From Bacillota bacterium (GTDB taxonomy: Bacteria; Bacillota; Clostridia; Lachnospirales; Lachnospiraceae), in the NCBI GenBank assembly GCA_023415055.1, contig JAEZLZ010000113.1:59693-123692 (forward strand): a stretch of DNA of 64,000 nucleotides. Reading direction: 5' to 3'. Shown one piece after another: positions 16,707 to 25,670 of the stretch. The notes beneath the pieces were generated by a model. That model worked only from the letters and a program-made list of their open reading frames with translations. It searched no databases and was not told the origin of the DNA. Every line of letters begins with the position of its first letter. Positions within the stretch are counted from its first letter, which is position 1. The translations under genes and the position numbers were made by a program.

Positions 16707-19394
16707 CTACACTATCTTATAATTATCGTAGACCATGTCGTGGATTTCGGGGATACACTCCGCTCCTACCGGCTTACTAAAGAAATATCCCTGGATAAAA
16801 TCACAACCGGCACTACTTAATCTCTGTACCTGCTCCAGCTCTTCAATCCCCTCTGCCACTACTATAAGTCCCAGACTATGCACAAGAGAAATCAGGCTAT
16901 CCATTACCTTGATATTTTTTATCTCTAAAAACTTCATATTAAGTGAACGGTCCAGCTTAATAATATCCACCGGTAAGAAAGTGAGATAATTTAAGGAGGA
17001 GTAACCTGTTCCAAAATCATCAATTGCAATTCGAATTCCAAGATTCTTAAGCTGTGCTAAAAAGGCCATGGTAATCTGTTGATTCTCCATAAAGATATTC
17101 TCGGTAATCTCAATCTCAATACTGCTTGAATTAATCTTATATTCTCGAAGCAACGAATTAATATAGTCAAAATAACCATTATCATGAAGCTGAAATGCCG
17201 AAAAGTTGATTGCTACCGGTTTTGGTTCCAGTCCCATCTCTTGCCAAGCTGCAATCTGTTCTATTACTTTCTTGGTCACAATTCTTCCGATTTTTATGAT
17301 AGTACCGTTCTTTTCAGCGATATCAATAAAAACATTCGGGGATATGTTATGCTCCTTTAATCGCAACAAAGCTTCATAGCCGCGAATTATTCCGGATTTG
17401 ACGTCTACCTGGGGTTGATATACTACAAGGAATCCATCTGCATCAATAGCCTCCCTCAGTATAGCCTCAATATTTGTCTTCTTGATCTGCCAGTCTAGCA
17501 TCGTCTTATCGAACAGTTTGTAACCGTTCTTTCCTGTAGCCTTTACGGAATACATCGCAAGATCAGCTTTCATTATCAGTTTATTCACATCGCTCGAATC
17601 ATGCGGGAACAGGGAAATACCCATACTAAAGCTAATCTCAACATCTAGGTCATCAATCTTAAATTTTGACTCAAATTGGCGACATATGTCATCCAGAGAG
17701 TGCTTCAGTTCGTCATGATTGCTATCACATTCCAGCAGTACTAAAAATTCATCTCCCCCAAAACGTGATACAAATAATTTTGAACCTCCTATGGTTTGAA
17801 GGCGACCCGCGATACTTTCCAGAACCCGATCTCCGAAGGCATGTCCTCTCGTGTCATTGATACCTTTAAAGTCATCAATATCAAGTAAAATTACAGCTCC
17901 CATGCATCCGGAATTAATCCTATCATTCAGAAGCTCAATAAAGCTTCTGCGATTCGGCAGGCCTGTCAATGCATCATGATAAGCAAGGAAATTGATGTAT
18001 TCCTTCTGCGCCTCAATCTCTTCGAGTTGTGCAGTCAATTCCTCCTCTGAGGCTGTCAGCTGCTCATTTTTCACTTGCATTTCTGCATTCTTATCCCGAA
18101 GCTCCTTAACGTATTGATAGATATGGCTCATTAGAGCATTCATCGAACCGATGACATTGTGGAAAGGATTCTTATTGGAAAGCTCAACCTGAAGCTGACT
18201 CCTCTGCTCGATGTCAATCTGATTGATCTCATTGTCGATATAATTAACCTGAGTCATAAGCTCTCGATAATTAGTATTCATCTCAAGTAAAGCAGCAGAG
18301 ACTTTTCCGATCTCATCACTCCACTTTGCATAAACATCTATCTTTGTATTCTCTTCAAAACTGAAATCAAAGTCCGTCATGTGACTGATTACAGAGGATA
18401 TCTCAAGAATTGGTTTCGTGATATACTTTGATATCTGATAAACAACAATAAAAATAATTCCTAATGTAAGTAAATAAATTAAATAAAGTATCGATGTGAT
18501 CACTCCCGCATTCTTTAATATCTCTGTCTTATTAATCACGGTGATCACATGTAATCCGTGACTTTCTGATGTCAGTGTATTCAATACACAGAGCTTACCG
18601 TCTACCTCAGTCTCAAAGGTATCATTGGTAACTTTGCAAAGCCGATCAAAGTCCTTTAGTCCCAGCTCTTTCGGAGTCTTTAGAATCCAGTCTAGGTTAT
18701 TCGGAGCTACTATAAATTTATATTCCGGACTCAGTAATAGAACATATCCTGAATTACCGATCTTTAGCTGGCTTATAGAATCGGTCAGTTCATTCAGATT
18801 CACGGAGATACCTACGACACCGATGGCTTGTCCGTCTTTAATAACCGGCTTCGTGAAGCTCACTACCATATCCTTTGTAACATCGGTTAAATAAGGTTCT
18901 GACATAATAATTTCCGACTGATGTATCGTATTCTGATACCAGGGTCTCTGCCTGGGATCATAGCTTTGCGTGGGGTTAAATTGTGGATATTCCATATAAC
19001 CACCATCTTCCGTACCTAAAAAAATAAAATTCGTTGTTTTATGGCTTTCCTTCAATGTGCGAAAATAACGATCCAATTCCTTCTGCACATCGCTTTCTAT
19101 GGTGTAATCCGTATTCCCGGAATAATTGACATAATTTGTTAATTGCTTCTTTGCATTTGTAACATAATTAAGCGATGCCAGCTGTGTAACCTCCTCCTCC
19201 ATATTACTGACCAAGGAGCGATCTATGAGTTCATCCACCTGGCCAAGAATCTGCTGGGAATTGCTGATGCTGTTATTGTAGAGCCAATCCTTAAGAAAAG
19301 AATTCAGATATAGCCCACCTAGTAGATATGGTATTAAGCATCCAATAAAAATAGCAATAATCATTTTATTACGCAAAGAGCGCTTTATCCACAT
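16707..19394 (-). CDS. Membrane sensor with Cache, HAMP, GGDEF and EAL domains
   Basis: An 895-residue c-di-GMP enzyme. Residues 12-32 form the first membrane helix. An extracellular double-Cache sensor runs to about 290, with DPRQRPWYQ typical of that fold. A second membrane helix follows, then HAMP (about 320-380), a coiled coil (430-470), GGDEF and EAL. The cyclase motif GGDEF is intact at 546-550. The phosphodiesterase half keeps YEALLR, DDFGTGYSSLNYL, IIKLDRS and AEGIEELEQ. Both activities are therefore possible; which one dominates cannot be told. GGGGGGATG precedes the ATG, and its own terminator follows the gene. It is probably a single-gene unit. Confidence 0.92.
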   Translation of the reverse strand: MWIKRSLRNKMIIAIFIGCLIPYLLGGLYLNSFLKDWLYNNSISNSQQILGQVDELIDRSLVSNMEEEVTQLASLNYVTNAKKQLTNYVNYSGNTDYTIESDVQKELDRYFRTLKESHKTTNFIFLGTEDGGYMEYPQFNPTQSYDPRQRPWYQNTIHQSEIIMSEPYLTDVTKDMVVSFTKPVIKDGQAIGVVGISVNLNELTDSISQLKIGNSGYVLLLSPEYKFIVAPNNLDWILKTPKELGLKDFDRLCKVTNDTFETEVDGKLCVLNTLTSESHGLHVITVINKTEILKNAGVITSILYLIYLLTLGIIFIVVYQISKYITKPILEISSVISHMTDFDFSFEENTKIDVYAKWSDEIGKVSAALLEMNTNYRELMTQVNYIDNEINQIDIEQRSQLQVELSNKNPFHNVIGSMNALMSHIYQYVKELRDKNAEMQVKNEQLTASEEELTAQLEEIEAQKEYINFLAYHDALTGLPNRRSFIELLNDRINSGCMGAVILLDIDDFKGINDTRGHAFGDRVLESIAGRLQTIGGSKLFVSRFGGDEFLVLLECDSNHDELKHSLDDICRQFESKFKIDDLDVEISFSMGISLFPHDSSDVNKLIMKADLAMYSVKATGKNGYKLFDKTMLDWQIKKTNIEAILREAIDADGFLVVYQPQVDVKSGIIRGYEALLRLKEHNISPNVFIDIAEKNGTIIKIGRIVTKKVIEQIAAWQEMGLEPKPVAINFSAFQLHDNGYFDYINSLLREYKINSSSIEIEITENIFMENQQITMAFLAQLKNLGIRIAIDDFGTGYSSLNYLTFLPVDIIKLDRSLNMKFLEIKNIKVMDSLISLVHSLGLIVVAEGIEELEQVQRLSSAGCDFIQGYFFSKPVGAECIPEIHDMVYDNYKIV

Positions 19395-19524
19395 TGTGCA
19401 TCCCCCCGACCTGATGTTTTTTTATAGTAAGAAGTAATAATTTCGTAAGTCTCTTATCCAATACTCAAAACAATTCTACCACATTTCTACAGTTTATGAC
19501 AATCAATTTCATATTTTTTGCACC

Positions 19525-19556
19525 AAAAAAATAGCCTCAAAAGCATTTTGAGACTA
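19525..19556 (-). terminator. Terminator downstream of pdxT
   Basis: An 11-bp stem with one mismatch (19532-19542 with 19546-19556) is followed on the minus strand by seven T. It lies 29 bases after the pdxT stop. Confidence 0.8.
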
Positions 19557-19584
19557 TTTAGTATCAATTGTTTCTACTGTATAA

Positions 19585-20154
19585 TTAATTCACAGAATTC
19601 AGAAAATATTTATGAATACTTGAATTTTCGGTTAATTCCGGATGAAAAGCGGTTACAAACATATTCTTTTGACGAGCAGCAACAATTTTCCCCTCAACCT
19701 TAGAAAGAATCTCGACTCCCTCCTTTGCCTCCTCTATATAGGGAGCTCGAATGAAGGTCATAGGATAGGGTCCCACTCCAACGAAGTTCTCAGTTCTTTG
19801 AAAGCTTCCTAATTGTCTTCCGTAAGCATTGCGCCTCACACTGATATCCATCAACGCAAAATAGGAAGCTGTGTCATTTACGATATCTCTTGCCAGAAGG
19901 ATCAATCCGGCACAAGTTCCAAACACCGGCAATCCCTCTCTTATGCTGTCTCTAAGTTGGTAGAACATATCGAGTTACCTGAGTAATTTACCTATTACTG
20001 TACTCTCTCCACCAGGCAGGATGAGTCCGTCCATAGGCTTATGCAAGAGATCAGATCTTTGCCTTAGCAAGGTACAATCTGCCCCCAGTTTCTCTAAGTG
20101 CACCCTGTGTTCCTCAAACGCTCCCTGCAGCGCCAGTATTCCAATATGCTTCAT
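19585..20154 (-). pseudogene. pdxT: PdxT, glutaminase subunit of PLP synthase, interrupted by an in-frame TAA
   Basis: Read through, this is a full-length PdxT of 189 codons. It should supply ammonia from glutamine to PdxS for pyridoxal 5'-phosphate synthesis. The start reads MKHIGILALQGAFEEH, and LPGGEST follows. The nucleophile motif is FGTCAGLILLA, and the catalytic His-Glu pair is in TAFHPELTE. A TAA interrupts the frame 10 residues after LPGGEST, between GKLLR and LDMFYQL, without a frame shift. The 127-codon downstream part contains the catalytic Cys but not the N-terminal strand, so activity is unlikely. The TAA could come from a GAA codon by one change. The gene follows a pdxS remnant in the normal pdxST order. 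Confidence 0.8.
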
Positions 20155-20177
20155 TTTTCTCTTCCTCCAAGTTGATG

Positions 20178-20299
20178 CTAGATTCCCCGCTATGCCATGA
20201 GTAGATCAATCTCCTGTTCATTGATACCAACCATCGCTTCTCCAAGATCCTCGGAAAGCTCTGCTAATACCATCGGATCATTATAATTTGTTATACAAA
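20178..20299 (-). pseudogene. pdxS: C-terminal remnant of PdxS, the PLP synthase subunit
   Basis: About 35 codons match the end of PdxS. They read TNYNDPMVLAELSEDLG, then EAMVGINEQEIDLLMA, followed by TAG, then RG. Intact PdxS ends in LLMAERG, so the TAG stands where a GAG glutamate codon would be. PdxS is normally about 290 residues and forms the ring that builds PLP from ribose 5-phosphate, glyceraldehyde 3-phosphate and ammonia. The first 250 residues, including the catalytic lysines, are missing. The break is at about 20295, where the pdxR remnant starts on the other strand. pdxT follows 24 bases beyond. Confidence 0.8.
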
Positions 20300-20605
20300 A
20301 TGCGTACCATATATAAAAGAAAAGGAGAGTTATTGGTTGACTCCCTTCAAAAACTTAATCCCGACATCCGAATACTGGGTGCAGATGCCGGACTGAATCT
20401 TCTACTTCAGGTGCCCAACAAGATGAGTGAGAATCAGCTGGTTCATTCTGCTTTGTCCGTAGGTGTAAAAGTATATAAGTATTCATCCTATTATTTCAAT
20501 CCCAATGACTTACCCGAGCAGCCAACCCTATTACTTGGTTATACCAGAATCAGTGAAGAAGATATCATCGCCTCCTGCAAGCTGTTTAAGCAGGCCTGGT
20601 TTTAA
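20294..20605 (+). pseudogene. pdxR: C-terminal remnant of a MocR/PdxR-type regulator
   Basis: About 100 residues match the end of a GntR/MocR regulator, whose C-terminal half is an aminotransferase-like fold that binds PLP. Visible are KMRTIYKRKGELLVDSL, then ADAGLNLLLQVP, then YYFNPNDLPEQPTLLLGYTRISEEDI. Full-length PdxR is about 460-480 residues with an N-terminal winged helix, all of which is gone. There is no ribosome site. PdxR genes usually lie divergently from pdxST and activate them, so this remnant and the abutting pdxS remnant look like the two outer ends of a deleted divergent pair. Confidence 0.8.
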
Positions 20606-20695
20606 TTTCATTAAATAGCATAAAATTCGACATAATATGATGAAAAGAATCATCACTTATGCTATAATCTATGTATAAAGATAGGAGGTTATCGC

Positions 20696-22450
20696 ATGAA
20701 AAAGCCACGTGGCCCAATTTATCAATATATGTTTTATGCCCTAATGGTGTTTGAGGCGATTTTCATACTATTAATTGTGCTTCAAAAGAATGTTAATAGT
20801 GCTTTTCAACATGAAATTCTATATAGTATGAATGATAACTGGACTTTACAAATGGATAACGGTGATGTTCAAAGCCTCACTATACCTGCTGTCCTAGACG
20901 CAGGTAAGGATCATTCTATCACTATCTCCCATATACTTCCGGATAATTCTCAATACATAACCAGCGTTGGAATCCTTACAACGCATCAAAATATAGCTGC
21001 TTATATTGATGGAAGACCAATTTATTCCAGGATAGCACCTATAGATCAGTATCATTTTTTTAATATACCCCCCGGTTCAGTCTGGGATATCATTCCCCTA
21101 GCGCCTGATTCCAATGGAAAAACGCTTACCCTCGTTCTTTCTTCTAAATATCCTAATTATGCCGGAAGGGTAAATGAAGTACATGTAGGAACAAAGGCAT
21201 CCATCTTACTTCATACGATCGACTCCTTTGTTTTTGGATTTTTTCTTTCTGCGCTCATCTTTGTCATGGGTTCCTTTTTAATCTTTCTCTACTACATTAC
21301 TAAGAAGCTGCTGAAGGTCGATAAATCAGTGTATTATCTGGGATTGTTTTTTGTAATATCAGGCATCTGGTTGTTAATGGAAAGTAATCTAATTCAATTA
21401 TTTTTATTAAATTCCTATATCACTTCTACAATCAGTTATCTTTCTTTGATGACATTTCCGCTTCCAATCTTACTTTATGTCAAACATTTGGAAGGGTATC
21501 ACTATAAGCTTCTGAATTCACGATTGATTTACAGTTTGCTGTTTACTGACTTTTTGATATTTCTTCTTCAGTTCCTAAATATCAGAGATTTCTGCGAAAC
21601 CTTGCCCGAATTACGGATATTACTATTCATCATCCTGGGAGTTGCATTGATTACGCTATGGTTGGAATTCATAATGTTCAAAAACAAGAAAGTAAAAGTA
21701 TTTATGGTAGCTGCTTCAACGCTTTTTACCTTTAGCGTAATAGAGCTATTTATGTATCAGATGCAATCCGAGAAAGCTAACGGGGGGTTTTTTAGAATCG
21801 GCTTATATCTATTTCTCTTCATTTTAGGTTGGGATGGAATCAAGACTATTGTAGACTATATAAAGCTTAGTCAACGTGCTACCCATTATCGCCAGCTGGC
21901 ATATCGTGATCCGTTGACTAATTGTAGGAATAGAATCGCTTATGAGAAGGACATCGAGGATATAGATACCAGTAAGAATGTAACTGTTTTTATGGCTGAT
22001 ATGAATAATATGAAGGAGATCAATGATACCTACGGTCATCAAATCGGCGATGAGGTAGTCATCCTAAGCAGTCACTGTCTCTTAAAGAGCTTTGGTCATA
22101 GTGTCTATCGGATCGGCGGAGATGAATTTGTTTGTATCGGATATAATTTAACCCAGACAGAGATCAATTATCTACTGGAAGCTTTTAACAGGGAGTGTGA
22201 CATGGTAAATGATACGATCCCTTACAAATTCTGTCTATCTATTGGCTATGCGACCTATGACTCGATACAGGACCGTACCATTCATGATACCATTAAACGT
22301 GCAGATGACATGATGTACAAGGTAAAAGAAGCACTGAAGAAATCGACAGTGCTTCCTGACTCCTCTACCAAAAAGACTACACCCTCAAAACGCCTTAAGA
22401 AAAAGCAAGAAAGACAAGCACGCGAGGAAGTGCCGCAAAGCGATAAGTAA
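20696..22450 (+). CDS. Diguanylate cyclase with 7TM sensor region
   Basis: This 584-residue protein makes the second messenger c-di-GMP. Residue 1-30 holds a signal anchor. An extracellular beta-rich domain runs to about 165 (resembling the 7TM receptor extracellular modules), followed by about seven hydrophobic helices up to about 400. The GGDEF domain follows from about 405, with AYRDPLTNCRNR, DINDTYGHQIGDE-like core and an intact GGDEF at 474-478. No EAL domain is present. The C-terminal 40 residues are strongly charged and low in complexity. AGGAGG lies 7 bases before the ATG. It stands alone, facing the convergent peptidase gene. The signal sensed is unknown. Confidence 0.88.
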   Translation: MKKPRGPIYQYMFYALMVFEAIFILLIVLQKNVNSAFQHEILYSMNDNWTLQMDNGDVQSLTIPAVLDAGKDHSITISHILPDNSQYITSVGILTTHQNIAAYIDGRPIYSRIAPIDQYHFFNIPPGSVWDIIPLAPDSNGKTLTLVLSSKYPNYAGRVNEVHVGTKASILLHTIDSFVFGFFLSALIFVMGSFLIFLYYITKKLLKVDKSVYYLGLFFVISGIWLLMESNLIQLFLLNSYITSTISYLSLMTFPLPILLYVKHLEGYHYKLLNSRLIYSLLFTDFLIFLLQFLNIRDFCETLPELRILLFIILGVALITLWLEFIMFKNKKVKVFMVAASTLFTFSVIELFMYQMQSEKANGGFFRIGLYLFLFILGWDGIKTIVDYIKLSQRATHYRQLAYRDPLTNCRNRIAYEKDIEDIDTSKNVTVFMADMNNMKEINDTYGHQIGDEVVILSSHCLLKSFGHSVYRIGGDEFVCIGYNLTQTEINYLLEAFNRECDMVNDTIPYKFCLSIGYATYDSIQDRTIHDTIKRADDMMYKVKEALKKSTVLPDSSTKKTTPSKRLKKKQERQAREEVPQSDK

Positions 22451-22464
22451 TATTTTGGCGGTCT

Positions 22465-23154
22465 CTACTGCGAACCATTTAATACTTTTTTGATTCTTCT
22501 CCAGTCCGGCAAAAAATGGTCCATATATCCTTTAAAAACAGCATTATGACTTTGTTCCAAAAGATGAACAAGCTCATGGACGACCACATATTCCAAACAT
22601 TTTGGCTGTTTTTTGGCAAGCTGCAGGTTAAGACATATATTCTTAGTTCTTATATTGCAGGTACCCCACCTGGTCTTCATATTACGTATAGTATAAGAGT
22701 TTGACTTAACACCGATTCTCTGTTCCCACCTTATTAGGAAAAATGGTATCTCTGTCTTCAGTGCTTTCTTATACCATTCATTCATGACCTTTTCACGGTC
22801 CTTGAAGCTACTGTTCGATTTGGTATATAGAATCACTTCATCCCCGATTACCTCGATTCTGCTGTGCACTGTAGTCTCCCTTAGTGTCAGACGATAGCTG
22901 CAGCCCCAGATCAGTATCTCCTCACCTTCTGAGTAAGTAAGCGGTTCTCGGATATTACGGCATCCCACTTTTTCCTGTTGGATACGAATCCATTCTGCTT
23001 TGGCGGCTACGAAGCGTTGGATCTCCTCCTCACTCATTTTTAAAGGAGCAGAAATATGGACCCTTCCATCCGGTGGAAGGATCCGAAGATACATATTCTT
23101 TATTCTTTTTCGTTCAAACTCAATGGGTATATTATGAATTATGATATTTTTCAT
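22465..23154 (-). CDS. YgjP-like zinc metallopeptidase (M48/DUF45 type)
   Basis: A 229-residue protein of the YgjP/WLM-SprT group. The zinc site is HELVH at residues 193-197, with a further His at 203 in EQSHNAVF. Upstream, RNMKTRWGTCN is the second family signature. There is no signal peptide or membrane helix, so it acts in the cytosol. Its substrate is not established for the family. AGGAGCCTGC precedes the ATG. The start is 8 bases after the stop of the NYN-domain gene, so the two are transcribed together. Confidence 0.88.
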   Translation of the reverse strand: MKNIIIHNIPIEFERKRIKNMYLRILPPDGRVHISAPLKMSEEEIQRFVAAKAEWIRIQQEKVGCRNIREPLTYSEGEEILIWGCSYRLTLRETTVHSRIEVIGDEVILYTKSNSSFKDREKVMNEWYKKALKTEIPFFLIRWEQRIGVKSNSYTIRNMKTRWGTCNIRTKNICLNLQLAKKQPKCLEYVVVHELVHLLEQSHNAVFKGYMDHFLPDWRRIKKVLNGSQ

Positions 23155-23162
23155 GCAGGCTC

Positions 23163-24089
23163 CTACTTTTTCTTACGTCTGCGTCTTCTACGGGTGGGAG
23201 TGCTCTTCCCCTCCTGTGCCTTGACTGTAATATTCTTCTCCTTGTCGCTGCGTAAGGTTACCCACATTGAACTTCCGCCTTTACCATCCGTATTGATATC
23301 AAGAAAGTCAAATTTTTTAAGGAACTTGGATAACTTGGTATCACCGTAATTACGAACGTCAAAATCTGGGTATCTCTTGACCAGGCGACTTCCTAGTTCA
23401 CCCATATTCATTCTCTGTCCATCTTCGTCAACCTCGTTCATCATTTTTACAATTGCTGCCTTAATGACACTGATATCCGTCATGTTCTTACCGGCATCCA
23501 GGACTTCAATCGCAGCAATATTCTTCCCTGCTTTACCGTTCTCCGGCTCAGCTTCTTTTTCCTTCCTGCTCTCTGCTTTACTTAGCTTATCCTGCCCGCC
23601 GGGTTGCTCGGATTTTACATGGCTTTCTTCCAGTTCCATACTCTTCTTCTCTGTCTCAGCCAGTACATCCAGATATTTAAACTGATTACAAGCAGCAATA
23701 AATGGCTTTGGCGTTTTACGCTCCCCCATACCGACAACCAGCATACCGGATTCTCTCAGTCTTGATGCTAGCTTTGTAAAATCACTGTCGCTGGACACGA
23801 TGCAAAAACCCTCTACATTGCCGGAATACAAGATATCCATAGCATCAATTATCATCGCTGAATCCGTAGCATTCTTACCGACGGTATAACCATATTGCTG
23901 TACCGGTGTAACGGAATTCTCCAGAAGCACATCTTTCCATGATACAGCACTAGGTTTCGTCCAATCACCGTAGATTCTCTTATAAGTGGCAACTCCATAA
24001 TTTGAGATTTCATCCAGTATATATTTGATATATTTTGCAGATACATTATCTGCATCGATTAAAACAGCAAATCTTTTCTCACCCAGCAT
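23163..24089 (-). CDS. NYN-domain ribonuclease-like protein with C-terminal OST-HTH/LOTUS-like domain
   Basis: This 308-residue protein begins with a NYN (PIN-like) domain: FAVLIDADNVSAKY with acidic residues at 12 and 14, later ATDSAMIIDAMD and VSSDSDFTKLASRLRESG. These acidic clusters bind metal in related RNases. A charged low-complexity linker (about 155-190) leads to a helical domain (about 200-285) resembling OST-HTH/LOTUS, and the protein ends in a run of Arg and Lys. I chose the ATG at 24089 because GGAGGAGAGCT stands directly before it; the frame stays open 99 codons further up, but that part has no ribosome site or family match. RNA is the probable target. Confidence 0.88.
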   Translation of the reverse strand: MLGEKRFAVLIDADNVSAKYIKYILDEISNYGVATYKRIYGDWTKPSAVSWKDVLLENSVTPVQQYGYTVGKNATDSAMIIDAMDILYSGNVEGFCIVSSDSDFTKLASRLRESGMLVVGMGERKTPKPFIAACNQFKYLDVLAETEKKSMELEESHVKSEQPGGQDKLSKAESRKEKEAEPENGKAGKNIAAIEVLDAGKNMTDISVIKAAIVKMMNEVDEDGQRMNMGELGSRLVKRYPDFDVRNYGDTKLSKFLKKFDFLDINTDGKGGSSMWVTLRSDKEKNITVKAQEGKSTPTRRRRRRKKK

Positions 24090-24421
24090 AGCTCTCCTCC
24101 ATGATTTTCTATTACTTTTAATTGTAACCCGAATATGACTATCTGTAAACCTCATTTCAGAACGCAATTTTATATGATGCACCACACGGTTTTGTATCCT
24201 TTTATGAATTAAGCACCTTCTCAATAAATATATGTACGATAACGTCGTCAAATTAAGTTCCTGCATTTCTTTTAAGCTCTTCCATTGCTTCCGTTTTAGT
24301 TCGTTTGGTATTATAAGGATAAAGCCAGTACTCAATTCGCCAACTTCATTGTCGTGAATAAAAAGACCTCCCTGATTAATTACCATTTATCTGGTAATAC
24401 TGAAATCAAGGAGGTGTATTT

Positions 24422-24784
24422 ATGCTGTTATTTTTAAAAAGCTATGACCTATTGATGCTAAAGAAGAAATATATTCTTCTTTATGCACTGAATCTTATTG
24501 ACATTCTGTTTACTTTACTTCTTCTTCAAACAGGATATTTTGAAGAGCTAAATCTATTTATGGTACGAGCTGTGGATCATCCCTTGATCTGTATTCTTCT
24601 GAAGGTGATCCTTCCCGCATTGCTGCTTCGCTATGTATATCAACTATCTAAAACAGGAGAAGAGGAGCAGCTTAGGGTCTCCAATATCGCTGTCAACATA
24701 TCCTTATCAATCTACGCATTTGTTAACCTGTCCCATCTGGTCTGGTCAGCAATGCTGCCCTTCTTAATCCTTGGTTATATATAA
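24422..24784 (+). CDS. DUF5658-like small membrane protein
   Basis: A 120-residue membrane protein with three or four helices. The first helix has the ALNLIDILFTLLLLQTGYFEE pattern and the following NLFM, which match the DUF5658 family (helix, then a Gly-x-x-Glu-x-Asn loop). AAGGAGG lies 8 bases before the ATG. The function of the family is unknown. A short inverted repeat, ATTACCA/TGGTAAT, is at about 24381-24399 upstream. The gene is transcribed alone and converges with the HAD gene, the two stops being 11 bases apart. Confidence 0.7.
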   Translation: MLLFLKSYDLLMLKKKYILLYALNLIDILFTLLLLQTGYFEELNLFMVRAVDHPLICILLKVILPALLLRYVYQLSKTGEEEQLRVSNIAVNISLSIYAFVNLSHLVWSAMLPFLILGYI

Positions 24785-24794
24785 ATGCTGTAAT

Positions 24795-25511
24795 TTATTC
24801 CGGAACCGGCAGATCTGATAGGAAAGAAAGCAACTCGTCAAAATCTCCCTGTCGGTAACCGGAAATATCCTCTTCCTCCGGGCAAATCAGACAATCCTTT
24901 AATAGATAGGTATCCAAACCTAATCTTGCTGCACACATATCTTCTTTTACGTCATTGCCGATCATAATGCAATCCTCAGCCTCTTTTCCAAGATTTTTTA
25001 ATACTTCTTTATAATAATCCAGATTGGGCTTGCAATAGGAACTGTTCTCATACGTAGTAATCAGATCAAAATCCTCCGGACTAAGTCCTGCCCAGTTCAT
25101 TCTGGTGTAGGTTGCCACTTTGGGAAAAAGGGGGTTTGTTGCCAGCGCTATCGTATAGCCCTTCTTTTTTAAGAGCTTGATGCATTCGCTTGCATGAGGA
25201 TGAGTCTGAGTAGCACTTCTTGCCCGATGGAATTCCTTCGTGTAAAACTCTTCAAAAAGCGGTTCCAATTGCTTTGCTTTCTCTCCTACAAGAGAGGAAA
25301 ACGTGGTCCAGAAGCGTTGTTCATTCGTCATAGTTCCATCATTTTCTATCATTGCCTTTGTGCCAATCCATACTGCATTAATCAATTTCTTTGGATCAAA
25401 GCCATGCGGCACAAACTTTTCTGCCAGCGCTTTAAAGTAAGTATCTAAGAAAAGCTCCTGATCAGGCATCGGAAGCAAAGTTCCATCCAAGTCAAATATA
25501 CAAGTATTCAT
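24795..25511 (-). CDS. HAD-superfamily hydrolase
   Basis: A 238-residue cytosolic phosphatase-like protein. HAD motif I is FDLDGTLL at residues 6-13, with the nucleophile at Asp7 and the acid at Asp9. Motif II is in ALATNP (about 125-130). Motif III/IV is KPNLDYY followed by MIGNDVKEDMCAARLGL. The helical cap between motifs I and II is of the C1 type, as in phosphoglycolate and related phosphatases. Substrate is unknown. The gene is isolated. Confidence 0.9.
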   Translation of the reverse strand: MNTCIFDLDGTLLPMPDQELFLDTYFKALAEKFVPHGFDPKKLINAVWIGTKAMIENDGTMTNEQRFWTTFSSLVGEKAKQLEPLFEEFYTKEFHRARSATQTHPHASECIKLLKKKGYTIALATNPLFPKVATYTRMNWAGLSPEDFDLITTYENSSYCKPNLDYYKEVLKNLGKEAEDCIMIGNDVKEDMCAARLGLDTYLLKDCLICPEEEDISGYRQGDFDELLSFLSDLPVPE

Positions 25512-25670
25512 ATTGTTATCCTTTCCTTCTAATTCAATCGTTTCCCTGCATCACAGAATTTTCCAGAAGCATCTATTTCATACTAACAAATAATCTTTCA
25601 TAATTCAACCCATTTGTCCAACTCTTACCGGCAGCCAGACAATGTCTATATCACAAGGTATTCCTGCCTG

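Noticed and set aside
24090..24386. 99-codon N-terminal extension of the NYN protein
   Set aside because: The strong ribosome site lies just before the ATG at 24089, and the extension has no domain.
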